From an uncultured Prevotella sp. (GTDB taxonomy: Bacteria; Bacteroidota; Bacteroidia; Bacteroidales; Bacteroidaceae): 7,762 nt of DNA. A program made the position numbers and the translations under genes. The notes below the pieces were generated by a model. The model searched no databases and was not told where the DNA came from. It saw only the letters and a program-made list of their open reading frames with translations. This document shows positions 1-6,731 of the stretch, piece after piece. Each line of letters opens with the position of its first letter. Position 1 is the first letter of the stretch. The DNA lies in NCBI GenBank assembly GCA_945827565.1, contig CALZNR010000052.1:1-7762 (forward strand). The letters are read 5' to 3'.

Positions 1-45
1 ACACACTGCATATCGTCGGCAGCGTCAGATGTGTATAAGAGACAG
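1..45 (+). other. Illumina Nextera i5 adapter remnant (artefact)
   Basis: Positions 13-45 are the 33-base Nextera Read 1 transposon adapter, and its last 19 bases (27-45) are the Tn5 mosaic end. Positions 5-12 read ACTGCATA, which matches the Nextera i5 index known as N506/S506, and positions 1-4 (ACAC) match the 3' end of the P5 primer. This is library-construction sequence and not part of the organism. Genomic sequence starts at 46. The same adapter, reverse-complemented, closes the window, so the contig carries an artificial terminal inverted repeat (3-45 against 7720-7762). Confidence 0.98.
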
Positions 46-46
46 G

Positions 47-166
47 ATTACGCTCTCACTTAGCTATCTCGGTAAGGATGATGATTGGGAAACACGCACC
101 ACATTGTCTGATAAGTACCGCGCAGTGAAGGTTGATGATTTGTTGCGTCGTCTCCTCTCCCTGTAG
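47..166 (+). CDS. C-terminal fragment of a probable DUF4292 lipoprotein (5' truncated)
   Basis: An open frame runs from the adapter junction to a TAG at 164-166 and encodes 39 residues, including DDDWETRTTLSDKY and ending in DDLLRRLLSL. Only the tail is present, because the 5' part was lost at the Tn5 cut. The acidic-Trp stretch, the S-D-K-Y segment and the leucine-rich end resemble the C-termini of Bacteroidales DUF4292 proteins, which are periplasmic lipoproteins with a LolB-like fold and unknown function. The position supports this: in Bacteroidales a DUF4292 gene commonly sits directly upstream of an EnvC/M23-family gene on the same strand, as here with a 58-base gap. That gap shows no Bacteroidetes promoter, which favours co-transcription. 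Other reading frames at the junction stop almost at once. With so few residues the family call is moderate; that this is the end of a real gene is more secure. Confidence 0.6.
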   Translation: MTLSLSYLGKDDDWETRTTLSDKYRAVKVDDLLRRLLSL

Positions 167-224
167 CAGAGAGGTTTTATCCTTCGATAAGATTGAAAAT
201 AGAAGATAGGAGCGGAGCAAGAGA

Positions 225-1697
225 ATGAGAGTGCGTGTGTGGATATTGCTGCTGATGGCGATACTCGTTGCTGTGCCTGTGGCTTCACAGCAGCAGCGGT
301 CGCGCCGTACCTCTACCTCCAAGGTGCAGAGTAAGAAAACCACCACGAAGAAGAAAACCGCCGCTCGCAAGCGCGCAACCAAAAAGTCAACCAGTGCCAC
401 GCAACCCACTACTTCTTCTATCAAGGGACTCAAGAATCAGAGTGCGCAAATCAAGAAGAACATCCAGGAGCAGGAAAAGAAACTGCGCAATAATGAGCGC
501 AATGTAAAGCAACGCCTGAAAAACCTGATGATAATCAACTCTGAAATAGTTGATAAAAAGCGCACCATCGACACCATACGCAAGGATATAGGAGAACTCG
601 ATGGCAACATTCTGCTGCTCAACAAACGCATCAAACAGTTGGAAGCAGAACTTGCCGATCGGAAGGAGAAGTATGTGAAGTCGATGCGCTACATGCACCG
701 CAACCGCTCCATACAGAGCCAACTGATGTTTATCTTCAGTGCGCAAAACTTCACCCAGATGTACCGTCGCCTGCGTTTCACCCGAGAGTATGCTGCCTAT
801 CAGCGCTCACAGGGAGAGATGGTGAAGGTGAAAAGGGCACAGGTGCAAGAGAAGCAGGATGAACTGAAGACTGCCAAGCATAAAAAGAGTGTGCTGCTGA
901 ACCGTGGTATTGTGGAACACAAGAATCTTGAGGGCAAGCAGGTGGAGCAGGAAAAAGTGGTGAAAACTTTGCAGAACCAGCAGAAAACCATACAGCGCAT
1001 CATTGACGAGCAACGTAAGAAACAGTCAGCCATCGATGCAGAAATCGACCGCTTGGTGGCTATTGAGATAGAAAAGGCACGTAAACGTGCTGAAGAAGAG
1101 GCCCGCCAACGTGCCTTGGCTGAGGAAGCTGCACGCAGACGTGCCGAGGAGGAAGCTCGTCGCAATGCAGCCGTAGAAACAGGAAAAAATGCAGAACGTG
1201 CCAGTTCGTCTGAAAGGAAGAGAAACTCCGAGACAGCATCCAAAGCCACCTCCAGACCTAAGCCTCTGCTGTTGCTCAGTTCTGAGGACCAACGCATCAG
1301 TGGCAGTTTTGCCGGCAACAAGGGGCGCCTGCCCATCCCCGTTGCGGGTGGTTATCGCATTGTGAGCCGCTATGGACAGTATAATGTAGAGGGTCTCAAG
1401 AATGTTCGGTTAGACAATAAGGGACTTAATATTCAGGGAGCTCCCGGTGCGCAGGTACGCAGCATCTTCGATGGCGAGGTGAGTGCGGTGTTCAATGTTG
1501 GAGGTTCTTCGGGCGTGATGGTGCGCCACGGCAGCTATATCTCTGTCTATTGCAATTTGGGCAGCGTGTTTGTGCGGCGTGGACAGAAGGTGTCCACCCG
1601 TCAACCCATCGGCACCTTGGGCCCCGACAATGTGTTGCAGTTCCAGTTGAGAAAGGAAAAAACAAAGCTCAATCCCGAACTCTGGTTGGGAAGATAG
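225..1697 (+). CDS. EnvC-like murein hydrolase activator (coiled coil plus degenerate LytM/M23 domain)
   Basis: This 490-residue protein is probably a periplasmic activator of cell-wall amidases in daughter-cell separation, as EnvC is in Escherichia coli. Residues 1-20 are a signal peptide (basic start, hydrophobic core WILLLMAILVAV, cleavage near A20-S21). Residues 22-65 form a Lys/Ser/Thr-rich basic linker. Residues 66 to about 320 are coiled coil, ending in an Ala/Arg/Glu-rich helix at 283-315. Residues 365-490 are a LytM (peptidase M23) fold. The catalytic residues are missing: the HxGxD zinc motif reads NKGLN (398-402), the next histidine position is N444 in YCNL, and HLHFE reads VLQFQ (470-474). 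The domain should therefore bind and activate a partner and not cut peptidoglycan. The ATG at 225 is preceded by AGGAG at 208-212 and starts directly on the signal peptide. The TAG at 1695-1697 lies 27 bases from the end of the convergent M20 gene. Unlike the enterobacterial arrangement, no ftsEX is visible nearby. The family is secure; the partner amidase is unknown. Confidence 0.88.
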   Translation: MRVRVWILLLMAILVAVPVASQQQRSRRTSTSKVQSKKTTTKKKTAARKRATKKSTSATQPTTSSIKGLKNQSAQIKKNIQEQEKKLRNNERNVKQRLKNLMIINSEIVDKKRTIDTIRKDIGELDGNILLLNKRIKQLEAELADRKEKYVKSMRYMHRNRSIQSQLMFIFSAQNFTQMYRRLRFTREYAAYQRSQGEMVKVKRAQVQEKQDELKTAKHKKSVLLNRGIVEHKNLEGKQVEQEKVVKTLQNQQKTIQRIIDEQRKKQSAIDAEIDRLVAIEIEKARKRAEEEARQRALAEEAARRRAEEEARRNAAVETGKNAERASSSERKRNSETASKATSRPKPLLLLSSEDQRISGSFAGNKGRLPIPVAGGYRIVSRYGQYNVEGLKNVRLDNKGLNIQGAPGAQVRSIFDGEVSAVFNVGGSSGVMVRHGSYISVYCNLGSVFVRRGQKVSTRQPIGTLGPDNVLQFQLRKEKTKLNPELWLGR

Positions 1698-1724
1698 GGT
1701 GATGTATTCGGCGCCTTTTTCTTG

Positions 1725-2798
1725 TTATTGTTCAAATAAATCCATTCCATCGAGCAATTCCAGGTAGATGCTCAGTGCATCCTCTAACTCGCTGAGGCAG
1801 ATATATTCGTCTGCAGAGTGTGAGCGGGCAGATTCTCCTGGTCCTAATTTGAGTGAGGGAAAGGGCATCAGTGCCTGATCGGAAAGTGTAGGCGAACCGA
1901 ATGGCTTCATGCCCATCTCCATGCAGCGCCTCACCAAAGGATGGGATGTGGAGATGGAGGATGAACCAAGACGAAACGAGCGTGCCTTGAGTTCGCTTTT
2001 TGTGTGCTTGTCGATAAAGTCAAACACTTCTTCATTGGTATATAGTTCATTGGTGCGCACATCAATGATAAAATGGCAGTCGTCGGGCACCACATTGTGC
2101 TGTGTGCCGCTTTGTATCACGGTGACACTCACCTTGGTTGGTCCCAATAGATCGCTGATGCGCTCAAAACGGTAGTCGCGCAGCCATAGCAGGTCGTCCA
2201 GTGCCTTGTAGATGGCATTGATGCCCTCATTGCGTGCTGCGTGTCCCGATTTGCCATGGGCGTGTCCGTCTATTACCATCAGTCCTCTTTCGGCAATGGC
2301 AGGTTGCATTCCTGTGGGCTCGCCCACTATAGCTACTGCGATGGGCGGAAGCATGGGCAGTATGCTGCTGATACCTCCCGTGCCGCTCACTTCTTCTTCT
2401 GCAGAAACCAGAAATATCAGATTGTACGACCGTTTGCCTCGGGGCTTTGAGGTGATGATGCGAAACACCTGTAGCAGTGTCACCAGTCCAGCTCCATCGT
2501 CGTTACTCCCTATGCCGTATAACTTGCCGTCTTCTATCTGTGGCATGTACGGGTTTCTCATCCAGCTTTCCACAGGTTTCACCGTGTCTATATGAGCATT
2601 GAGCAGCAGGGTGGGACGTTTGTCAGAGTAGTCGTTCTCCATCACCCATAGGTTGTTACCCTCTCGCCGTGGGTGTAATCCGCAGTTGGTCATATAGTTT
2701 TGCAGGGCATCGGCTGCCATCTTTTCGCCCCTGCTGGTGCGTGGAATGGCAATGAGGGCTTTGAGCAGTTGAATGCTCTCGTCGGTGTACTGTTTCAT
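1725..2798 (-). CDS. argE: M20-family metallohydrolase, probable N-acyl-ornithine deacetylase (ArgE-like)
   Basis: A cytoplasmic di-zinc deacylase of 357 residues, close to the Bacteroidales proteins annotated as acetylornithine deacetylase. Expected metal and catalytic residues are all present: H69 and D71 in NAHIDTVKP, bridging D100 in YGIGSNDDGAG, general base E135 and ligand E136 in SAEEEVSG, E160 in VGEPTG, and H327 in RSHSADEY. Family knowledge suggests it removes the acyl group from N-acetyl- or N-succinyl-ornithine in arginine synthesis. The substrate cannot be read from sequence, and no other arg gene is in the window, so a related M20 amidohydrolase or peptidase remains possible. 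The frame extends 23 codons upstream to 2867, but that stretch overlaps the -7 promoter element at 2857-2864, so the ATG at 2798 (MKQYTDESIQLLKAL) is the better start. The gene converges on the EnvC-like gene and diverges from the acyl-CoA synthetase gene. Confidence 0.82.
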   Translation of the reverse strand: MKQYTDESIQLLKALIAIPRTSRGEKMAADALQNYMTNCGLHPRREGNNLWVMENDYSDKRPTLLLNAHIDTVKPVESWMRNPYMPQIEDGKLYGIGSNDDGAGLVTLLQVFRIITSKPRGKRSYNLIFLVSAEEEVSGTGGISSILPMLPPIAVAIVGEPTGMQPAIAERGLMVIDGHAHGKSGHAARNEGINAIYKALDDLLWLRDYRFERISDLLGPTKVSVTVIQSGTQHNVVPDDCHFIIDVRTNELYTNEEVFDFIDKHTKSELKARSFRLGSSSISTSHPLVRRCMEMGMKPFGSPTLSDQALMPFPSLKLGPGESARSHSADEYICLSELEDALSIYLELLDGMDLFEQ

Positions 2799-2856
2799 GG
2801 TAATGCTATGTTGTGTGGGGTTTAGCTGTGTAAGTAAGTGACTGTCAAAATCTGCG

Positions 2857-2864
2857 CAAAGGTA
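2857..2864 (-). promoter_or_regulatory. Bacteroidetes -7 promoter element for the M20 gene
   Basis: Read on the minus strand this is TACCTTTG, followed by C, an exact match to the Bacteroidetes -7 consensus TAnnTTTG. It lies 59 bases upstream of the chosen ATG at 2798, giving a leader of about 50 bases. I do not see a convincing -33 TTTG at the usual 19-21 base spacing; one TTTG (2878-2881) is present but only 13 bases away. The promoter is therefore supported mainly by the -7 box and its position. Confidence 0.55.
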
Positions 2865-2904
2865 CAAAAATGGCTGGCAAACACGCTATTTCCTGTGTAA
2901 AAGT

Positions 2905-2935
2905 TTTGCCATTTGTTAATTTTACTGTATTTTTG
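2905..2935 (+). promoter_or_regulatory. Bacteroidetes -33/-7 promoter for the acyl-CoA synthetase operon
   Basis: A TTTG at 2905-2908 (within GTTTTGCC) is separated by 19 bases from TATTTTTG at 2928-2935, followed by C. This matches the sigma-ABfr-type consensus TTTG-N19-21-TAnnTTTG. Transcription would start near 2940-2943, leaving a leader of nearly 100 bases before the ATG at 3039. The in-frame ATG at 2913 lies inside this promoter and so cannot be the start codon. The same intergenic region carries the divergent minus-strand promoter at 2857-2864, about 40 bases away. Confidence 0.72.
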
Positions 2936-3038
2936 CAAGATATATAAGGGGCAGAACGACCGTCGTTTTGTCTTGCCAATCCATCTGAAGGGATGGGGGC
3001 AGGCAGTGCTTCTTACAATCTTTCAAAATAGACACACT

Positions 3039-4847
3039 ATGCAGACATCAAGTCATCTTTCCGTTTTGGTGCAGAAGAGGGCAGCCCAATATGGTGATCG
3101 CGAGGCCCTTATCTACAAGGATTTTGGCGGAGACAGGTGGAAGTCGTGCTCCTGGAACCGCTTTGCGGCTACGGTGAAAACGGTGTCTAATGCCCTGCTC
3201 AATCTGGGCGTACAGGTGCAAGAGAACGTGGGCGTGTTCTCGCAAAACTGCAAGGAATATCTTTTCTGTGATTACGGTGCATGGGGCATACGTGCCGTGA
3301 CCATCCCATTTTATGCCACTTGCAGTGAGCAGCAGATAGAGTTTATGATCAACGATGCCAAGGTGCGGGTGCTTTTTGTGGGCGAACAAGAGCAGTACGA
3401 CAAAGCCCATAGGGTGCGCACCCTGTGCCCCACGCTGGAGCGTATCGTGGTGTTCGACCGCACGGTGAGCCTTAATGCCGATGACCGTAACACCCTTTAT
3501 TTCGAAGATTTTATGAAGATGGGCGAGGGATTGCCCCGACAGACAGAGGTGAACCAGCGCTATAAAGAGGCCAACAGAACCGACCTTGCCAATATACTCT
3601 ACACCAGTGGCACCACAGGCAATAGCAAGGGAGTGATGCTCACCCACGGTCAGTATATGGCAGCCATTGATGCCAACCTGAAGTGTGTAAGGGTGAGCGA
3701 GAAAGACCGTATTCTCAACTTTCTGCCCTTTGCCCATATCTTTGAGAAGGCGTGGGCAGCGTTGGGTGTTACCGTAGGTGCCACTCTGATAGTGAACACC
3801 GATCCGCGAGAGGTGCAGAAGTCTATGCGCGAAACCCATCCCACCAGTATGTGTGCGGTGCCTCGCTTTTGGGAAAAGGTGCTCATAGGCGTGGAGCAGA
3901 AGATAGAGAGCTATAACAGTGTGATGCGTCGTGTATTCCACAATGCCCTTGCCATTGGGCGCAAGCACAATGTGGAGTGTGTGAGCAGGGGGAAGAAACC
4001 CTCACCGATACTTCACCTACAGTACGAGATGGTCAATAAAACTATCTTCAGCCTTATTCGTAAGGAACTTGGATTGGAAAATGCCAATATCTTCCCCACG
4101 GCAGGAGCCACTGTAGCACCTCATGTGGAGGAGTTTGTGCACAGCATAGGACTTGACATGGTGGTGGGATATGGACTTACCGAAAGTCTTGCCACCGTGA
4201 GCTGCGATCATCTGGATAAGCCCTATACCATGGGCTCGGTGGGCAGACTTATCGACAGTATCGAAATCAAGATAAGCGAAGAGGGCGAAGTGCTGCTCAA
4301 GGGTCCCACCATCACCCCAGGCTATTACAACCGTGACGACCTCACTGCTGCTGCTTTCGATGAAGAAGGCTACTTCCGTACGGGTGATGCTGGCTATATG
4401 AAAAACGGAGAACTCTATCTCACCGACCGCATCAAAGATCTGTTCAAAACCTCTAACGGCAAGTACATCGCACCGCAGATGATAGAGTCGAAACTGCTTG
4501 TTGACAGGTATATCGACCAGATAGCCATTATCGCTGACGAGCGCAAGTTTGTATCGGCACTCATTGTGCCCGACTATGCCTTGCTGGAGGAGTATGCCCG
4601 TACCAACGACATCGCTTTTGGCAGTCGTGAACAGCTTTGTGCCGATACACGTATCTATCTAATGATGATGGAGCGTATAGCCACAATACAGCAGCAACTG
4701 GCACACTACGAGAAGGTGAAGCGCTTCACCCTGTTGCCACGACCTTTTACCATGGCAGAGGGCGAACTGACCAATACGCTGAAACTGAAAAGGCAGGTGA
4801 TATACCGCAACTTCAGCGATGAGATTGAAAAGATGTACGAGGAATAA
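3039..4847 (+). CDS. fadD: Long-chain acyl-CoA synthetase (AMP-forming)
   Basis: The protein (602 residues) activates fatty acids with ATP and CoA through an acyl-adenylate, acting in the cytoplasm or at the inner membrane. The adenylate-forming signatures occur in order: the P-loop YTSGTTGNSKG (188-198), GYGLTES (377-383), YFRTGD with the ribose-binding Asp at 450, the hinge region DRIKDLFKTSNGKYIAP (463-479), and a C-terminal TNTLKLKR (578-585) that resembles the TxTxKxKR end of ACSL-type enzymes and holds the likely catalytic lysine K582. Length and motifs fit the bacterial AMP-dependent synthetases known as FadD15-like. Exact chain-length preference cannot be read from sequence. The start at 3039 (MQTSSHLSVLVQKRA) places the fold at its usual N-terminus, while the upstream ATG at 2913 falls in the promoter. 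The gene ends in tandem TAA codons (4845-4850), and prfB begins 30 bases further on, so the two are probably co-transcribed. The symbol follows general usage and does not imply orthology to E. coli FadD. Confidence 0.92.
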   Translation: MQTSSHLSVLVQKRAAQYGDREALIYKDFGGDRWKSCSWNRFAATVKTVSNALLNLGVQVQENVGVFSQNCKEYLFCDYGAWGIRAVTIPFYATCSEQQIEFMINDAKVRVLFVGEQEQYDKAHRVRTLCPTLERIVVFDRTVSLNADDRNTLYFEDFMKMGEGLPRQTEVNQRYKEANRTDLANILYTSGTTGNSKGVMLTHGQYMAAIDANLKCVRVSEKDRILNFLPFAHIFEKAWAALGVTVGATLIVNTDPREVQKSMRETHPTSMCAVPRFWEKVLIGVEQKIESYNSVMRRVFHNALAIGRKHNVECVSRGKKPSPILHLQYEMVNKTIFSLIRKELGLENANIFPTAGATVAPHVEEFVHSIGLDMVVGYGLTESLATVSCDHLDKPYTMGSVGRLIDSIEIKISEEGEVLLKGPTITPGYYNRDDLTAAAFDEEGYFRTGDAGYMKNGELYLTDRIKDLFKTSNGKYIAPQMIESKLLVDRYIDQIAIIADERKFVSALIVPDYALLEEYARTNDIAFGSREQLCADTRIYLMMMERIATIQQQLAHYEKVKRFTLLPRPFTMAEGELTNTLKLKRQVIYRNFSDEIEKMYEE

Positions 4848-4877
4848 TAAACCCCGCAAAAGCATTATAAGCACTAT

Positions 4878-5999
4878 ATGATAACGCAAGATCAACTGAA
4901 GAACGTGCAGGAGCGAACCGAAGCACTGCATCGCTATTTGGACATTGACAAGAAAAAGATAGAATTTGAAGAAGAAGACCTGCGTACACAAGCACCCGAC
5001 TTTTGGGAAGACCCTAAGCGTGCAGAGGAGCAGATGAAAAAGGTGAAGGGCATCAAGAAATGGATTGATGGCTACCAAGAGGTGAAGTCACTGGCCGACG
5101 AACTGCAACTGGCATTTGACTTCTATAAAGAGGAGATGGTCACTGAAGAGGAGGTAGATGAGGTGTATGCCAAAGCCATCGAAGCTATCGAGGCTCTGGA
5201 ACTGCGTAATATGCTGCGCCAAAAGGAAGACCCGATGGACTGTGTGCTCAAAATAAACAGTGGTGCCGGTGGTACCGAGAGTCAGGATTGGGCATCGATG
5301 CTGATGCGCATGTATCAGCGCTGGGCAGAGGCACACGGTCATAAGGTGACCATCAGCAACTTGCAGGATGGTGACGAGGCTGGCATCAAGAGTGTCACCA
5401 TGGAGATAGAGGGAGGTGAGTATGCCTACGGCTATCTGAAGAGTGAAAACGGTGTGCATCGCTTGGTCAGAGTGTCGCCCTTTAATGCGCAGGGCAAACG
5501 TATGACCAGTTTTGCCAGCGTCTTTGTGTCGCCCTTGGTAGATGACACCATTGAGGTGTATGTGGACCCTGCCCGTGTGAGTTGGGACCTGTTCCGAAGC
5601 GGTGGCGCTGGTGGACAGAACGTGAACAAGGTGGAAACTGGTGTGCGACTGAGGTACCAGTATGTGGATCCCGACACTGGAGAGGAAGAGGAGATACTGA
5701 TTGAAAATACAGAGAGTCGAAAACAACTTGAAAACCGCAACAATGCCATGCGACTGCTCAAATCGCAACTATACGACAGGGCGATGAAGAAGCGCTTGGA
5801 GGCGCAAGCCAAGATAGAGGCGGGAAAGAAAAAGATAGAGTGGGGCAGTCAGATACGCAGTTATGTCTTTGACGACCGTCGTGTGAAAGACCACCGCACC
5901 AACTATCAGACTTCTGATGTAGATGGCGTGATGGACGGTAAAATAGATGGGTTCATCAAGGCATATCTGATGGAGTTTCCTGTGAATGATGAGGAGTAG
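4878..5999 (+). CDS. prfB: Peptide chain release factor 2
   Basis: RF2 (373 residues) recognises UAA and UGA stop codons and triggers peptide release on the ribosome. The tripeptide that reads the stop codon, SPF, is at 200-202 (RVSPFNAQGKRMTSF), which marks RF2 and not RF1. The catalytic GGQ loop is at 245-247 (SGGAGGQNVNKVETG). The N-terminal helical domain (1-110) and the C-terminal end (GFIKAYLMEF) are complete. Many bacterial prfB genes need a programmed +1 frameshift at an early in-frame UGA. Here the equivalent site reads TAT TTG GAC (4935-4943, Y20-L21-D22) and the frame is open throughout. The gene ends in TAG, which RF2 itself does not read. It begins 30 bases after the acyl-CoA synthetase stop with no promoter between, so it is likely the second gene of that operon. 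Confidence 0.96.
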   Translation: MITQDQLKNVQERTEALHRYLDIDKKKIEFEEEDLRTQAPDFWEDPKRAEEQMKKVKGIKKWIDGYQEVKSLADELQLAFDFYKEEMVTEEEVDEVYAKAIEAIEALELRNMLRQKEDPMDCVLKINSGAGGTESQDWASMLMRMYQRWAEAHGHKVTISNLQDGDEAGIKSVTMEIEGGEYAYGYLKSENGVHRLVRVSPFNAQGKRMTSFASVFVSPLVDDTIEVYVDPARVSWDLFRSGGAGGQNVNKVETGVRLRYQYVDPDTGEEEEILIENTESRKQLENRNNAMRLLKSQLYDRAMKKRLEAQAKIEAGKKKIEWGSQIRSYVFDDRRVKDHRTNYQTSDVDGVMDGKIDGFIKAYLMEFPVNDEE

Positions 6000-6001
6000 G
6001 G

Positions 6002-6035
6002 CTCTCCATGGCGGATGGTGAGTTGTGATTTTTTT
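6002..6035 (+). terminator. Possible weak terminator or attenuator after prfB
   Basis: Bases 6002-6009 can pair with 6015-6022 in an eight-pair stem with one T-T mismatch around a five-base loop (GGCGG). A run of seven T residues follows at 6029-6035. The T-run begins six bases after the stem and the helix is short and imperfect, so this is a weak candidate. Its place, three bases after the prfB stop codon, fits partial termination between prfB and the small downstream gene. Confidence 0.3.
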
Positions 6036-6074
6036 GAATGGCGAACTATTGAAAACCTAAAATACGTATATATT

Positions 6075-6218
6075 ATGAAGAAGAAAGTGAATGCTCGACA
6101 GGCGCAGAAGGATGCGCGTCAGGAGAAAGAAGGTAAGAAAGTAGTGGAGTGGATATTCGGCGTCTTGGTGGTGCTTGCCATCCTCTACGTGGTCTATACC
6201 GTCTATATCATGCAATGA
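6075..6218 (+). CDS. Small single-span membrane protein of unknown function
   Basis: A 47-residue protein. The first 22 residues are strongly charged and basic (MKKKVNARQAQKDARQEKEG), and residues from about 24 to 44 form one hydrophobic segment (VVEWIFGVLVVLAILYVVYT), ending in YIMQ. By the positive-inside rule the N-terminus should be cytoplasmic. I do not recognise a named family; I have an impression that small proteins of this layout occur near prfB in other Bacteroidales, which needs a search. The frame is open back to an ATG at 6015, but the added segment is not membrane- or signal-like and overlaps the possible hairpin after prfB, so 6075 is preferred. The CYTH gene starts 27 bases after the stop. 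A chance frame is possible, but the abrupt switch from charged to hydrophobic residues looks like a real protein. Confidence 0.65.
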   Translation: MKKKVNARQAQKDARQEKEGKKVVEWIFGVLVVLAILYVVYTVYIMQ

Positions 6219-6245
6219 CAAGATAGGGGCAGGCATCAATCAGCA

Positions 6246-6731
6246 ATGGACGGACTGGAAATAGAGCGCAAGTTTCTTGTGGTGGGCAGCGACTATAAGC
6301 AGATGGCCTATGCCCACAGCCGCATCATGCAGGGCTATATCTGCTGCAACAATGGCAGAAGTGTGAGGGTGCGCCTGCGTGGCGACAAGGCATATCTCAC
6401 CATCAAAGGTGCCTCTGACAGCAAAGGCATGAGCAGGTATGAGTTTGAAAAAGAGATAACGGTGGATGAGGCTACCCACCTGTTTCGTCTCTGTGAACCA
6501 GGCATCATCGACAAAACCCGCTACTTGGTGAAGAGCGGCAGGCATGTGTTTGAGGTGGATGAATTTTATGGTGACAACCAGGGCTTAGTGATGGCAGAGG
6601 TGGAACTGAATGATGAGAATGAAGTTTTTGAAAAACCTCATTTCATCGGGAAAGAGGTCACTGGCGACCGTCGCTATTACAACGGTCATTTGCGGCTTTA
6701 TCCCTATCGCCAATGGGCAGATGCCCAGTAA
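6246..6731 (+). CDS. CYTH domain protein, probable inorganic triphosphatase (TTM family)
   Basis: This 161-residue protein is a single CYTH (triphosphate tunnel metalloenzyme) domain. The signature ExExK is at E5, E7 and K9 (LEIERKFLV). The alternating charged strands that line the tunnel follow: RVRLR (41-45), LTIKG (51-55, K54), YEFEKEI (65-71), KTRY (90-93), FEVDEF (102-107) and AEVEL (117-121), ending in EVTGDRRYYN (137-146). Characterised short relatives hydrolyse inorganic triphosphate using a divalent metal. Adenylate cyclase or thiamine-triphosphatase activity occurs elsewhere in the superfamily, so the true substrate is uncertain. There is no signal peptide, so it should be cytoplasmic. 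The start at 6246 places ExExK at the extreme N-terminus, as usual for the family. The last 74 bases overlap the convergent VanZ-family gene. Confidence 0.9.
   Translation: MDGLEIERKFLVVGSDYKQMAYAHSRIMQGYICCNNGRSVRVRLRGDKAYLTIKGASDSKGMSRYEFEKEITVDEATHLFRLCEPGIIDKTRYLVKSGRHVFEVDEFYGDNQGLVMAEVELNDENEVFEKPHFIGKEVTGDRRYYNGHLRLYPYRQWADAQ

Noticed and set aside
800..1336. Minus-strand open frame of 178 codons opposite the coiled-coil part of the EnvC-like gene
   Set aside because: The Ser, Arg, Phe and Cys richness is the antisense reflection of the Ala/Arg/Glu/Lys repeats on the real strand.
1698..1724. GGCGCC followed by five T residues as a terminator between the convergent EnvC-like and M20 genes
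   Set aside because: The six-base palindrome (1710-1715) has no loop and cannot form a stable hairpin on its own, so I do not call it a terminator.
2950..2970. Palindrome ACGACCGTCGT followed by TTTTG in the acyl-CoA synthetase leader as a terminator or riboswitch
   Set aside because: At most a four-pair stem with a three-base loop and a short T run. No known riboswitch architecture is visible in the leader of about 100 bases.
3048..3968. Minus-strand open frame of 306 codons opposite the acyl-CoA synthetase gene
   Set aside because: The plus strand encodes a complete enzyme with all motifs in place. The antisense translation is rich in His, Leu and Cys with no recognisable domain, and long antisense frames arise from codon bias.
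5088..5768. Minus-strand open frame of 226 codons opposite prfB
   Set aside because: It lies fully inside a highly conserved RF2 gene, has no recognisable family and no promoter, and fits a codon-bias shadow.
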